Below are positions 29,501 through 36,673 of a stretch of DNA of 64,000 nucleotides, in pieces (the first letter of the stretch is position 1; each line of letters begins with the position of its first letter). The stretch spans positions 147,210-211,209 of the forward strand of contig NZ_JMLV01000005.1 of the NCBI RefSeq assembly GCF_000686045.1. The letters run 5' to 3'. The notes under the pieces were generated by a model that did no database searches, had not been told where the DNA came from, and was given only the letters and a program-made list of their open reading frames with translations. This DNA is from Fodinicurvata fenggangensis DSM 21160. GTDB taxonomy: Bacteria; Pseudomonadota; Alphaproteobacteria; Kiloniellales; DSM-21159. The translations under genes and the position numbers were made by a program.

Positions 29501-32500
29501 ATGCAGGACCATCATGGCCATGCTCTGCGCCATCGTGCCTATTTTCTCGACCAGCTTCTGGAAGACCTCTCTCCGCCAGCCGCCCCGGACCGGACCCTGC
29601 TGTCGGAAGTAACGCTGTCCTACATGAACTATCACACGGCCAATCCTCAGTCGGACAGAGGCGATGTCGTGCCCCAGGTGATCAGTCTTGATCGGCACCA
29701 CAGCAAGAACGACATCGGTATCTTCGTGCGTGACCTCCCCGAGAGGATGGCCATCACATTCGATTACTATGCGGATCTGTTCGATCGAGCGCGGATCGAA
29801 CAGCTCGGCCAGGTGTTCTCCACCACCCTGCAACGCCTGATCCGTTCCGATGCACAGCAGGTCGGGTCCATCGATCTGCTTCCCGACAACCAGAGCGGGC
29901 TTCTGCGTGATTGGGAAACGGGTCCCAGTACGCATGTCCCTGAGGACACCAACCTGTTTGCCTTGTTCGCGGCAAACGCACGCAGCTCACCGGAGCGCTG
30001 TGCCGTGCGCGATGCCACGGGCGCCTGGACTTACAGCCAGCTTATGGCCGAGGCGCGCGCCATTGCCCGTCATCTAACAGAGGCTGGCGTCAAGCAGGGC
30101 GATTTCGTTGCCCTGCATATAGAGCGTGGCCGACAGGCCGTCGCCGCCACACTGGGGATCGCCGCAATCGGCGCCGGATATGTACCCCTCGACCCCGCTT
30201 ATCCAGCAGAGCGCAACCGGTTCATTCTGCAGGACAGTGGGGCGTCCATTGTGCTTGTTGACGATGAGGGCAAGGCCGCACTTGCGGACACCGCGGAGCA
30301 GGTTGCGCAAGTGCGGCAGATCGCCGAAATCCCCTCCGATGATGGCGGTTTCGAGCTTCCCCTATTGAAGGATCCGCAAACGGCGCCCGCCTACCTGATG
30401 TACACCTCCGGTTCGACCGGAACCCCAAAGGGGGTCTTGATCGAGCAGGGCGCCGTACTGCACCTGGCAGTGGGTGAGGACTACGCCGGAATCGCACCCG
30501 GTGACGTGGTGGCACAAGCCGGGCCACTTTCATTCGATGCCGCGACATTCGAAATCTGGACAACGCTTCTGCGGGGTGCCGAGGTGGCCGTGATCGATCG
30601 CCATACGCTGCTCGATCCAACGGCTTTCGGAGCGGCCTTGAGCCGTTTCGCCGTCAGCAAGATGTTCATGTCTGTCGGCCTGTTCAATCGCCAGGTCGAC
30701 CACGATCCGGCAAGCCTCTCCGGACTGAAGGTTCTGATGATCGGGGGCGACAGCATCAGCAAGTCGCATGCGCGAACCTTCATGGACTCCTGTCCGGATA
30801 CCAGGCTGATGAACGGTTATGGTCCGACCGAAAGCACGACCTTCGCTGTCGTGACGCCTATCCTGCCCTCCGATCTGAGCGAGGAAACGGAATGCACCAT
30901 TATCGGCCGGCCAATCGCGCATACCAGGACCGTCATCCGCGATGCGCGGGGATTGCGCGCGCCGATCGGTGTCTGGGGTGAGCTGCAGATCGGAGGAGAG
31001 AGGTTGGCGCGGGAGTACTGGCGCCAGCCGGAGTTGACCGCAGAGCGTTTCGTGCCCGATCCCGATCGACCCGGGGCACGCCTTTACCGCACGGGCGACC
31101 TTGCACGCTGGACACGGGATGGCCGGATCGAGTTTGGAGGGCGGCGGGACAACCAGATCAAGCTGCGCGGATTCCGCATCGAACTCGATGAAATCGAACA
31201 CCAGCTCCGACAGGCGCCGTCGGCCAAGAATGCCGTGGCCCTGTTCCATCGCGATGGCGTGAACGGCGGCGAGATTATTGCTTGTATCCAGAACGGCGAT
31301 GAAGCGGAAGCGATCTCGGACAGTGACCTGAGCTCGCTGCAGGCCTGGCTTGGTCAACGCCTGCCAGCCTATATGCTGCCGACGAAATGGTACCTGATCG
31401 ACGACATTCCGATCACGGAGAACGGCAAGGTCGATCGTAAGGCCTTGCTGGACAGAGTGCTGAATCAGGTCCCGGTCGATACGCAGGGCGCAGGCGCGGA
31501 TACAACTCCTCTTACACCGACCGAGCGACTTGTCGCCGAGGTTTTCAGCGAGGTCTTCGAAACCGAAATCAATGGCCGGGATGCCAGCTTTGCCGTCCTT
31601 GGCGGTCACAGCCTGATGGCCATCCGGATCGTCAATCGGCTCGCCGATCGCAGCGGGAAGCGTATCAGCATGGCAGATTTCTTTGCCAACCCGACTGTGG
31701 CCGCATTGGCCCGTCATATCGACGGTTTGGGCGAAGCGGGGAGAGTTGGCGAAAGCGGCATCATCCCCAAGGCTCCGTTGATGGATGACTATCCGGCAAG
31801 CCATGCGCAGAAGCGGCTGTACCTGCTCTCGCAAATGGATGCCAACAGTGGCGCCTATGGGATGCTGTTTGCTTTACGCTGCGGTGGAGTGCTGGATCCC
31901 GATGTCCTGCAAACCGCTCTTCGGCACCTGATCGATCGCCATGAATCCTTGCGGACCGCTTTCAACGAGCATGACGGCGTCATCACGCAGCGCATTCACC
32001 CGACGACACCGCCAGATGTTGCCTTCACCGATGTTTCGGATATGGCTGATCCCGTCCGGGAGGCACTGCGCCTGACCCGCGAAGAGGCGGCAACGCCGGT
32101 CGCACTGGACCGTCCGCCCCTGATACGCGCGCGTCTGATCAAGGTCGGGCCGGACGAGCACCTCCTGGTCCTGGTCACCCACCATATCGTGGGGGACGGC
32201 TGGTCGTCGCGCATCCTCTTGCGCGAGCTCGGCGCGCTCTATCAAGCAGCCCAGCGCGATGAAGAGCCGGCGCTTGCGCCGCTGCCCATTACCTACAAGG
32301 ACTTTGCCCACTGGCAAGCTGAACAGGACTGGTCCGAGGCTGCCGATTACTGGCGCGAGAAGCTGAAAGGCGCGCCCGAGCAGATCACCCTGCCGACGGA
32401 CCGGCAGGCGCCGGAGATCCAGTCCTATCGTGGTGCGCATGCGCATCTGATGCTCGACCCCGATGTCTTGCGCGGCCTGCATGCCTTGGCCCGCGCCCAT

Positions 32501-33106
32501 AACACGACGCTTTCGGCCGTTGGCCTGGCCCTCTTTTCAGTCCTGCTCTATCGCCTGACGCGGCAGGACGACATGGTCATCGGGATGGGGGTCGCGGGAC
32601 GCGAGAAGACCGAGACGGAAGGGCTGATCGGGTTCTTCGTGAACGTCTTGCCGATCCGTGTCCAGCTTGACGCGGAAACGGATCTGGACGCCTTGATCGA
32701 CGCGGTTCATCAGAACATCACGGGCGCCCTTGACCGTCAGGACTATCCCTTTGATGCGCTGGTTCGTGCCGTGGCGCCGAAACGCAATTCCAACCGCCAG
32801 CCGCTTGTGAATGTCGTCTTCGAGTACCAACGCTTCGAGGCGCTTGCCCGTGTTGACGAGGACACTGGATTGCCAGTGCTGCGCAACGACCAGGAGGGAT
32901 TCCTGCCAAGAAACCTGGACAGCTTCGTCGACAACACCACGGCCAAGCACGACCTTATACTCTTCCTGACCGAAGAGGCGGATCAGGCCCGCTTTACGCT
33001 GGAATATGATACCGACCTGTTCGATGCCGAAACCATGCAACGCTGGTTGACCTTCCTGAACAAGTTCGCCAGCGCGGCAGCTGAAAATTCCCGCAGGGAC
33101 AGTTGA
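17531..33106 (+). CDS. Hybrid NRPS-PKS megasynthase (C-A-T, C-A-T, KS-DH-KR-T-T, C-A-T, C)
   Basis: A 5191-residue assembly-line protein. Approximate domains: TubC-like docking 10-68; C1 84-490 with DHLCFDG at 205-211; A1 495-1015 (code D-A-L-W-L-G-G-T-F-K, valine-like); T1 1030-1100; C2 1110-1550 (HHAICDG); A2 1555-2057 (code D-V-W-H-F-S-L-V-D-K, serine); an Ala/Lys-rich linker 2057-2095; T2 2095-2172; KS 2189-2615 (DTACSSS with Cys 2362, EAHGTGT, NYGHLDGAAG); a post-KS linker ending LPSAPF but no acyltransferase; DH-like 2787-3040 (EHRL and HPALADSA keep the His and Asp); KR 3097-3453 (VTGGTGGFA, Ser-Tyr-Asn); two carriers with GGDSI 3482-3645; C3 3690-4117 (HHILADG); A3 4130-4643 (code D-A-F-F-M-G-G-T-F-K, hydrophobic); T5 4660-4733; C4 4747-5187 (HHIVGDG). 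It ends with an unpaired C domain that must act with the A-T-TE protein encoded next. Confidence 0.95.
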   Translation: MNIESPIRQRQDALDLLETLAERDIHLSLHENGHDLVFDAPSGAFDEDLKLRARALKHEIIGILREGAEGSKSAHNDPGTGGIIACFPAHPAIEGQWLARRDQPPGDDYHMATCFRLPADTEFEVLKQALECIIARHDALRSTFVEQDGQLFQRVHEQMPIPIARVTAFKELQVELFDLQTGPLVRFGYIEASNGCPPLLGVVVDHLCFDGQSIALLRKELLEELAGGTPQAAIRAERLSKRAHQELAGKRGREATEFWEERHEKLLEAGLPSDPFAGEDNQANRLLWALTSEQAEALETLAQHASKATQTALWSALSIAVIARHKANGAASLGLPFSGRGNGDSQQALGCFANVLPIAITPDMDADFEALLQQVGREILSIMDVQDYPLSRLTQDLSKQSQGPVDLPFDAVSLIEIHEDVEDIDEIDVGAGKFPLLIALVKCRSGTYLAIEHQTAVFSTGWVKRFADRFLTFSCALARDPKQPLGDIELLPAEEQHLLVTEFNATQSDYPQDRGLGELLAQRIDNPESADRVALDDGTSRVTYRELGARLAAISAELDENSVRAGDIVGLAAARGLDSIIAVLGLVWHGAAYLPIDKSLPAKAIAELMAECGARTLLCDSNERDRLSELEGRVQLAGLPKGDGIARDSKAYEAVPAKRSGRDLAYVMFTSGSTGKPKGVLVPNRAVARLVLNNVSLSFGQDDVIAQAASLGFDASTLEIWAALLNGGRLRVVDEDTLFEPNALKAALGKSGVTTMWLTASLFNRIVDDAPASFAPLERLLIGGEALSPIHVRKVMQACPDLTLINGYGPTENTTFTCTHSINADDLSSGTIPIGGPIGNTRAYILDSRGQIAPTDCWGELHAAGDGLALGYSGASERTDKSFVQVGSIAEARLYKTGDRARWRVDGTIEFGGRDDGQVKIRGHRVELQAIEQKFSELEDIRSICVMPLGSGADTFLGAAIAADHDRRDEWIATVSRDLPDYMIPERVVVLDHLPVNASGKVDRKSLHSTIASAEAQSEQPASRSSPSEGLVIALFQNLFAGDEITPASDFFALGGHSLIAMRLAGLIEKEAGFRPRIQDLFAARTVANIAALVDRQKGVTGTGNLPKAERDHFPLSSGQARLWVLQRMQPDLAVYSVPATLQIDGPIDADVLQRALHTLEDRQHALRLRFRSDSGHPDGVSQYLAPGGSWTLRRHRMDEESARNFIASEAARPFDLDDAPMARADLIALAPERHWLMISLHHAICDGWSMPILLQEMAALYEAESTGQAPDLPELERHYEDFASWQHDFLKGPDGQAALARWKERLTPLPEPLDLPTDRPRSAERRFAGGFHDFDFDADSTRLIEETAERHGTTAFSILTALVQLLLHRHCGQNDIPLGMLVAGREQGALDNVIGFFVNTVLVRQTVDPEMRFADHLAATSKTIMDALSDQAVPFEEIVNAVNAPRELSRNPLFDVLVAWQDGIPELGKLGEADLSLVETEFPFAKFDLGFYFWRRHERLQGQIEFDSDLFDRETIEALVGRLNTLCRTALSAADETPVARLAMMPESERTLIERFNATARDLPIERSIPEPFLDQVRETPDAVAVSDELESLTYRQFARRASGIAAELAARSVKPGDVVAVALRRSIDMLAAIHGILLAGAAYSPLDPDHPEQRRRDMLEDLGNGLVITTADLESLFDEGQTLVVDGSEDADIPALAGEPDDLAYVLFTSGSTGRPKGVEIAHRGVLNRILWMQDAFPIGPEDVILQKTPITFDVSVWELFWWSWTGAKLVLPPLGAERDPQQLAETICENGVTTLHFVPSMLATFLFAIESGMVDIDKLSSLRRVFASGEALDAPLVERFNSLLYDRFGTELHNLYGPTEATVDVTWQACSPCMPGNVVPIGKPIANTTAQILTEGLKPLPIGVTGEIVLGGVQIAEGYRNRPELTAEKFPDDPRTPGQRLYRTGDLGRWRRDGTIEYLGRIDHQVKIRGFRIECGEVEAALESHPSLERAPVKPVKVGGLDELHAFILSRDDLSPLELRDYLRGHLPEYMIPARFFVLEHLPLTSSGKVDRKALAGKPLAATKGAATKGATSKGAAAEAAEAKAAPAADSAPQTGLLEAQLAQLWQEVLPDVTPARADGFFDVGGNSLLLLRLFEKIDARWPGKLRIADLFANPSIARQAELLVEQASEPKTAARAPAAEPSLAIDEPIAVIGMAVQLAGAEDIESFWRDISAGRDHVRPLPQSREAETRAFFTAIGMRAPQRFREAAYLESIYDFDAQRFRMAPMDASLLDPEQRLFLETALMALEDAGYGGDALRSQRVGVFAGGGANPAWRLAMEQIAAGKAEQAFALNVPSNIVTRLSFLKDWQGPASVIDTACSSSLVAIHHACRSLRDGSSKVALAGGAKLLVYPPDADTGFAIDSSTARTRAFDAEADGTGVGEGSAIFVLKPLSAAMEAGDHIHAVIRGSAVNQDGASSGASAPNPAMQAEVIRQAASSADIDLSRFSYFEAHGTGTSLGDPIEIDGLARALEGSDRVPGAAFIGSGKGNYGHLDGAAGALGLARAILALRHDHAPPQPYFESPNPKIDFERASVRVPKGLEKLPDRGQARRAGVSSFGLSGINAHLVVEAPPVVAEPGDAPGDASVIYVVALSAGSDAALRDYARKLHHRILGDSSLAVRDIAFTLATGRDGLKHRFATAVQTREELLTQLAELGAGVRQASLANNPGAEEAIAACADTAAEAQEHVLRYLDGAPLSWPDSRKAQRLSLPSAPFVKKACKPDFEAGAQTATSLLQGPLETATAQSFSIAIGDPAFWPVSEHRLNDHPTLVGMAVPALMARATQQLDANHRPVQIADLTWHHPLVESAVPDGKVTLSIFNDGQVEMAGRLKNGKWRVFASAKWNRDGPVPTGNGPDLASVRASATVPVPLEDFTGQYGPVALSDRWNCNLSLHCNPERTSAIKHLRLDDRFHADLEDWLFHPALADSACSIALVDEPLGALPSAVDQITVHGQAGAELFACGQRQSSGKFDVTLFDADSHVPVLTLAGIRFDRAGSADKPGSPEPLKTQWQSTPVTRQDIPAGCLFITDGDFWPVPAACQRLHPDDLNRTSLSAVSYAVLALKPGSDSAGRTAEALRAILRNMNGGLRLVTLGCGGFQLDGDAVAISPDQTAAAGVVLAVAHEEPRLEISYADMAPEAVQDCLGAEFSLKPSQDPVSVYRDGQRCVRKLLPLDAADLSNTAPWPDHGVCIVTGGTGGFAMALAEEMAVGGKLHLSLLGRRDETALDEETRRELERLRDKGIELSLFSCDVADSAALGETLDRVRVELGPITAVVHAAGIADGGFLALRNRAQFDEVLSAKVTGVVNLDRLTRNDPLQAFVMFGSLTAIVGAPGQTAYCAANAFLDGFAQYRRGQGLPALTIDWCALSEQGMAARNNVTLHEGAWVRPTEAVKLWQTALGSSVAQLTMLDPSLLQEAAEAAHESGSHTVSSEIAPSAAVERNVKGRIATIWAETLGYESVDRDDDFFALGGDSISGMQIIDQINSELSLSLTLSDLFTESTVSALAALAARERVGEDREEGAAAESSGAGDDQAIDLERALSEIWAQTLGYDAVAPEDDFYALGGDSITGMQITDRIANELGYEVSLTDLFEHSSVAELREKLSMQSVGRSATGEEIPADAKEAPAAAPLANPREVQREERDPRRAPDLPYYPLALEQLSVMNAAQKGNMETAFNLPHAFVLDETFDIDRLRASIRALTERHEILRTRIIPEGDTWQMDILPAARAMRDLPVDPVREPFEDACPKLVEPFDLENQIPVRWRILSDPSGKTALFFDIHHILADGFTVERLLGELFALYWGEELAPLRYQLRDYAWWSHKEENRERLAAAKSYWQSLYADSLPKLDLPSDRRRPAYHTFKGEISGFELDAGLLAEARSFAADQRVTMFTLVLSTWFLVLSRIAETEDLVISVPVDGRDAAGFNDVAGMMVSLLPLRMQVNGTQTVKDLLARMQDHHGHALRHRAYFLDQLLEDLSPPAAPDRTLLSEVTLSYMNYHTANPQSDRGDVVPQVISLDRHHSKNDIGIFVRDLPERMAITFDYYADLFDRARIEQLGQVFSTTLQRLIRSDAQQVGSIDLLPDNQSGLLRDWETGPSTHVPEDTNLFALFAANARSSPERCAVRDATGAWTYSQLMAEARAIARHLTEAGVKQGDFVALHIERGRQAVAATLGIAAIGAGYVPLDPAYPAERNRFILQDSGASIVLVDDEGKAALADTAEQVAQVRQIAEIPSDDGGFELPLLKDPQTAPAYLMYTSGSTGTPKGVLIEQGAVLHLAVGEDYAGIAPGDVVAQAGPLSFDAATFEIWTTLLRGAEVAVIDRHTLLDPTAFGAALSRFAVSKMFMSVGLFNRQVDHDPASLSGLKVLMIGGDSISKSHARTFMDSCPDTRLMNGYGPTESTTFAVVTPILPSDLSEETECTIIGRPIAHTRTVIRDARGLRAPIGVWGELQIGGERLAREYWRQPELTAERFVPDPDRPGARLYRTGDLARWTRDGRIEFGGRRDNQIKLRGFRIELDEIEHQLRQAPSAKNAVALFHRDGVNGGEIIACIQNGDEAEAISDSDLSSLQAWLGQRLPAYMLPTKWYLIDDIPITENGKVDRKALLDRVLNQVPVDTQGAGADTTPLTPTERLVAEVFSEVFETEINGRDASFAVLGGHSLMAIRIVNRLADRSGKRISMADFFANPTVAALARHIDGLGEAGRVGESGIIPKAPLMDDYPASHAQKRLYLLSQMDANSGAYGMLFALRCGGVLDPDVLQTALRHLIDRHESLRTAFNEHDGVITQRIHPTTPPDVAFTDVSDMADPVREALRLTREEAATPVALDRPPLIRARLIKVGPDEHLLVLVTHHIVGDGWSSRILLRELGALYQAAQRDEEPALAPLPITYKDFAHWQAEQDWSEAADYWREKLKGAPEQITLPTDRQAPEIQSYRGAHAHLMLDPDVLRGLHALARAHNTTLSAVGLALFSVLLYRLTRQDDMVIGMGVAGREKTETEGLIGFFVNVLPIRVQLDAETDLDALIDAVHQNITGALDRQDYPFDALVRAVAPKRNSNRQPLVNVVFEYQRFEALARVDEDTGLPVLRNDQEGFLPRNLDSFVDNTTAKHDLILFLTEEADQARFTLEYDTDLFDAETMQRWLTFLNKFASAAAENSRRDS

Positions 33107-36100
33107 ATGAAGATTGCCGATTTCGAATTTGACGACCTTGACGTCTCGTCCGCAGAGGCGGCAACCAAGACGGATGCAACGATCGGCAGTATCGTTGAGC
33201 GTTTTGCGGAGACCGTCGCAGGTCATCCCGAGCGTGTTGCCGTGCAGGATGAAGTCGGCAAGCTGACCTATCGCGAACTGGATCACGAAAGCAACCGGAT
33301 CGCCCGTTTCATCGAGGAGCTAGACCTCGGCGAAGAGGCGTTGATCGGTGTCATGACCGGGCGGACCCGGCACTATATCATCGCCATACTTGGTGTCCTC
33401 AAGGCTGGCCATGCCTTTGTGCCGCTCGATTCCAATGCGCCGTTGATCCGGCGTGTTTCCATTGTACGGAAAGCTGGCATTCCCCTGGTCCTGGCAGACA
33501 GGGCCCATGTCGGGGATCTGCACCAGTTGCAATGGCGCTGCGAATCACTCGATCACATTCTCTGCCTGGACCATGAGGACATCGATGCGATATCGGAGAC
33601 GCCCGGATCGCTGATGTCGAGCGAGCTTTGGGATCATCTTGCCGGTGACGATGCCGACAATATTCTTGCCGGCGGCTGGAAGAGCGCCTTTACGGGACAG
33701 CAGATTTCCCCGGATGTCATGGAGGCCTTTGGTGCCAATGCGCGCAGCAAGGTGGATGGCCTCGTGTCGGAGGAGTCCCGAGTGCTCGAGATCGGCTGTG
33801 CCTCGGGCGTTACGATGCGGCATGTGGCACCGCTGGTTGGACGCTATGTTGCAACCGATATCTCGCGGCGCAATGTCGAACGGACTGAAACCCTGGCGAT
33901 CGAATCCGGCCTGACCCATGTGATGGGCCGCCAGCTTGCCGCCCACGATGTGGATGTTTTCGAACCGGGGTCCTTCGATCTGGTTATCCTCAACAGCGTG
34001 ATCGAGAATTTCCCGGGTTTTGGCTATCTGCGTCAGGTTCTCGAGAAGGTCGCCCGGCTTCTGGCGCCCGGTGGCGCGATTTACCTTGGCAATGTCTGGG
34101 ATGCCGATCGGCGCTATGACTACCTGGCTGACCTGGCGGCCTTTGCGCGCGAAAATGCCGGAAAGGGATATGAGACTCGCCTCGATTTCCTTGAGGACCT
34201 GTTCGTGCCCGAGGCCTTCCTGCAGGACTGGCTTGCCGAGCGGGGCGGCTTTCTATCCCGGCGATCGGCAATCGACGCACCTGGTTTTGATCCAGCCCCC
34301 TATGCCTTCGACTTCCTTCTCACAACCGATAGCAGCATCGAGGCAAGGCCTGCTCAGAAACGGCGCTACGCCGGCAGGCAACTGGAAGTCTTCAGCCAGG
34401 ATGGACCCGCGAGGGAAACGGCTGCCAGTGATCTGGCCTATGTTTTGTTCACCAGTGGCACGACCGGCAATCCGAAAGGGGTGATGATCGAGCATGGCTC
34501 GGTCGTCAATCTGGCCCAGTCCGTCCTGGATACACAGCTTGCGCTCATTGGGCGGAGCGAACCGAGTGCCTGCCTCAACTTGACCTGTGTCGCGCCGTTT
34601 GCCTTTGACGGTTCGGTGGTCCAGATCTTTGCCGCCATCCTGAATGGTCACAGCCTGCATATTCCGGGTTTCGAAACCCGCAGCGATCCAGAGGCTCTGC
34701 ATCGTTTCATCGAGGATCACGAGATCGACCAGCTCGATGCCACGCCCAGCCTGTTCCTGCTGTTGCTCGATTACTGGGAGGAAAGTCGTCAGCGCTGCGG
34801 CGCCCGCATGGTCGTGCTGGGGGGCGAGGCCGTTTCGAGCGATCTGGTGGAACGCTTCTTCGCCATCCCGGGCCACAGCGACAGCAAACTGATCAATGCT
34901 TATGGGCCGACGGAATGCTGTGTTTCGGCCGCCCAATATGTCATGACGGCGCACAATTTCAGGCAGATTCTGTCGCCGCCGATTGGCAGGGCGATCCAGG
35001 GCGTGGCACTCGATATCTGTGACGATCAAGGCAATCTCTTGCCCGATGGCGTGCCGGGTGAAATCCGCATCGGTGGTGCCGGCGTTGCGCGCGGATACCT
35101 GGACGAAGACGCTGAGACCCAAGCGCGCTTCATTACCCGTCCAGACGGCAGCCGCTGGTATCGCAGTGGGGATATCGGCCGACGGCGCAGCGATGGAGAG
35201 ATCGTCTTCGTCGGCCGCGAAGACAGGCAGGTCAAGGTGCGGGGCAACCGGCTTGAGCTGGGTGAGATCGAGACTGCACTCAGCAGGCACCCCCTGGTGC
35301 GCAGGGCGAGTGTCAAATTGCGAGAGGCGGACAGTGGCCGCAGCCCCGATATCCTGGCCTATCTCGTCACGGAAGCCGGGTTCGACGTTTCGGCCTGTCG
35401 CGCCCAACTCGAACAGGCGTTGCCAGCCTATATGGTACCCAGCCATTTCATCCTCGTCGAGGATATCCCGCTGACCGCCAACGGGAAGGTCGATTACGCG
35501 AAACTGCCGATGCCGGAAGGTTCTTCCCCAGAGGGAAAATCAAGGCCGGCGAGACCTTTGGCGAACGCCTTGGAGAGACAGGTTGCCGGTCTGATGGGCG
35601 ATGTTCTCGATCGTACAGTCGACGACGCCGATGCGGATTTCTTCGAGCTGGGCGGCCATAGCGTTCTGGCCGTGCAGTTTCTTTCCAAGCTCACGCGCGA
35701 GACAGGTGTGAAGATTCCGCTCAGTGACCTGTTCAGCTGTTCAAGCGTCGCCAGGCTTTCTGCGCGCATATCGGAAAGAAGAACGGCGCAAACTGCGAAA
35801 AGTCCGCTTGTGACGGTCAATTCAAAGGGAACGGCTGTTCCGATGGTCTGTTTCCATCCGGTCGGTGGAAACATTCTCTGTTATCAGGCACTGGCGCGCG
35901 AACTGGGACCGGACCAACCCATCTACATGGTCGAGGCTTATGGTCTTGAGGAAGGCCAGACCCTCCACCCCACGGTGGAGGAAATGGTTGCGGCCTATAT
36001 GCCCTATATCCGTCAAGCCATCCCGGAGGGACCGATTCTCCTTGCGGGGTGGAGTTTCGGCGGATTGCTGGCATACGAGGCTGCCTATCGTCTGCAGCAG

Positions 36101-36607
36101 GCCGGCATAAAGGTGGCCGGGGTTTTCCTGTTCGATGCTGTTGCGGTGCCTGACGCCGTCCGCGAGATTCTGCGCAAGGATGAGGCCGAATACCTTGCCG
36201 ACATGTTTGCCGAACTTGGCCTTGTCGAAGCAAGCGAGCTCAGGCCACTGACGCCGGAAAAGCGCATTGATCTTCTGCTTGAACGCGCCAAGGATTCGGA
36301 GCTTCTGCCCAAGGATGCCGATCGCGGCGTGATCCGGCGTCTGCTGGCCGTTTTTCAGAACAACGCCCTTGCGGCAGTCCATTACATCCCGCCGAAGCTG
36401 GAGGATATCGATGTGCTGCTGATCCGCCCGTTGACTGTAAGCCGGTCTGCACCCGGCATCGAGGGGGATGACTACAACGGCTGGCAACAATTCGCGGGTG
36501 AGAATGTGAGGCTGGAATGGGTTCCGGGAACCCATGGATCAATCATGTTCGATCCGGACATAGCCAATGTCGCAGCCTCTATCCGTGAACAATTGATGCA
36601 AGACTGA
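33107..36607 (+). CDS. NRPS A(methyltransferase)-T-TE termination module
   Basis: A 1166-residue protein. The adenylation domain is split: a2 (LKAGHAFVPLD) is at residues 98-108 and a3 (YVLFTSGTTGNPKG) at 445-458, and a SAM-dependent methyltransferase fills residues about 180-405. Its motif I is VLEIGCASG at 226-234, followed by VATDIS and LLAPGGAIYL. Specificity residues read as D-G-V-D-V-G-A-V-S-K, which I cannot assign. A carrier domain (FFELGGHSVLA, about 823-888) and a type I thioesterase (about 903-1166; GWSFGG with Ser 983, Asp in FDAVAVPD, His in GTHGSIMFD) follow. The ATG abuts the megasynthase stop, so the last C domain of that protein and this A-T form one split module. The thioesterase should release or cyclise the final product. 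Confidence 0.93.
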   Translation: MKIADFEFDDLDVSSAEAATKTDATIGSIVERFAETVAGHPERVAVQDEVGKLTYRELDHESNRIARFIEELDLGEEALIGVMTGRTRHYIIAILGVLKAGHAFVPLDSNAPLIRRVSIVRKAGIPLVLADRAHVGDLHQLQWRCESLDHILCLDHEDIDAISETPGSLMSSELWDHLAGDDADNILAGGWKSAFTGQQISPDVMEAFGANARSKVDGLVSEESRVLEIGCASGVTMRHVAPLVGRYVATDISRRNVERTETLAIESGLTHVMGRQLAAHDVDVFEPGSFDLVILNSVIENFPGFGYLRQVLEKVARLLAPGGAIYLGNVWDADRRYDYLADLAAFARENAGKGYETRLDFLEDLFVPEAFLQDWLAERGGFLSRRSAIDAPGFDPAPYAFDFLLTTDSSIEARPAQKRRYAGRQLEVFSQDGPARETAASDLAYVLFTSGTTGNPKGVMIEHGSVVNLAQSVLDTQLALIGRSEPSACLNLTCVAPFAFDGSVVQIFAAILNGHSLHIPGFETRSDPEALHRFIEDHEIDQLDATPSLFLLLLDYWEESRQRCGARMVVLGGEAVSSDLVERFFAIPGHSDSKLINAYGPTECCVSAAQYVMTAHNFRQILSPPIGRAIQGVALDICDDQGNLLPDGVPGEIRIGGAGVARGYLDEDAETQARFITRPDGSRWYRSGDIGRRRSDGEIVFVGREDRQVKVRGNRLELGEIETALSRHPLVRRASVKLREADSGRSPDILAYLVTEAGFDVSACRAQLEQALPAYMVPSHFILVEDIPLTANGKVDYAKLPMPEGSSPEGKSRPARPLANALERQVAGLMGDVLDRTVDDADADFFELGGHSVLAVQFLSKLTRETGVKIPLSDLFSCSSVARLSARISERRTAQTAKSPLVTVNSKGTAVPMVCFHPVGGNILCYQALARELGPDQPIYMVEAYGLEEGQTLHPTVEEMVAAYMPYIRQAIPEGPILLAGWSFGGLLAYEAAYRLQQAGIKVAGVFLFDAVAVPDAVREILRKDEAEYLADMFAELGLVEASELRPLTPEKRIDLLLERAKDSELLPKDADRGVIRRLLAVFQNNALAAVHYIPPKLEDIDVLLIRPLTVSRSAPGIEGDDYNGWQQFAGENVRLEWVPGTHGSIMFDPDIANVAASIREQLMQD

Positions 36608-36673
36608 CCATCAGGGCGGGGCAGGGGGCTTGTCTGGCCATTCCCGGTCCCTGGGCGGGCATGGCCCTCGTTC

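Noticed and set aside
30530..31834. Open frame of 434 codons on the minus strand
   Set aside because: Antisense to the third A domain and carrier; no recognisable protein features.
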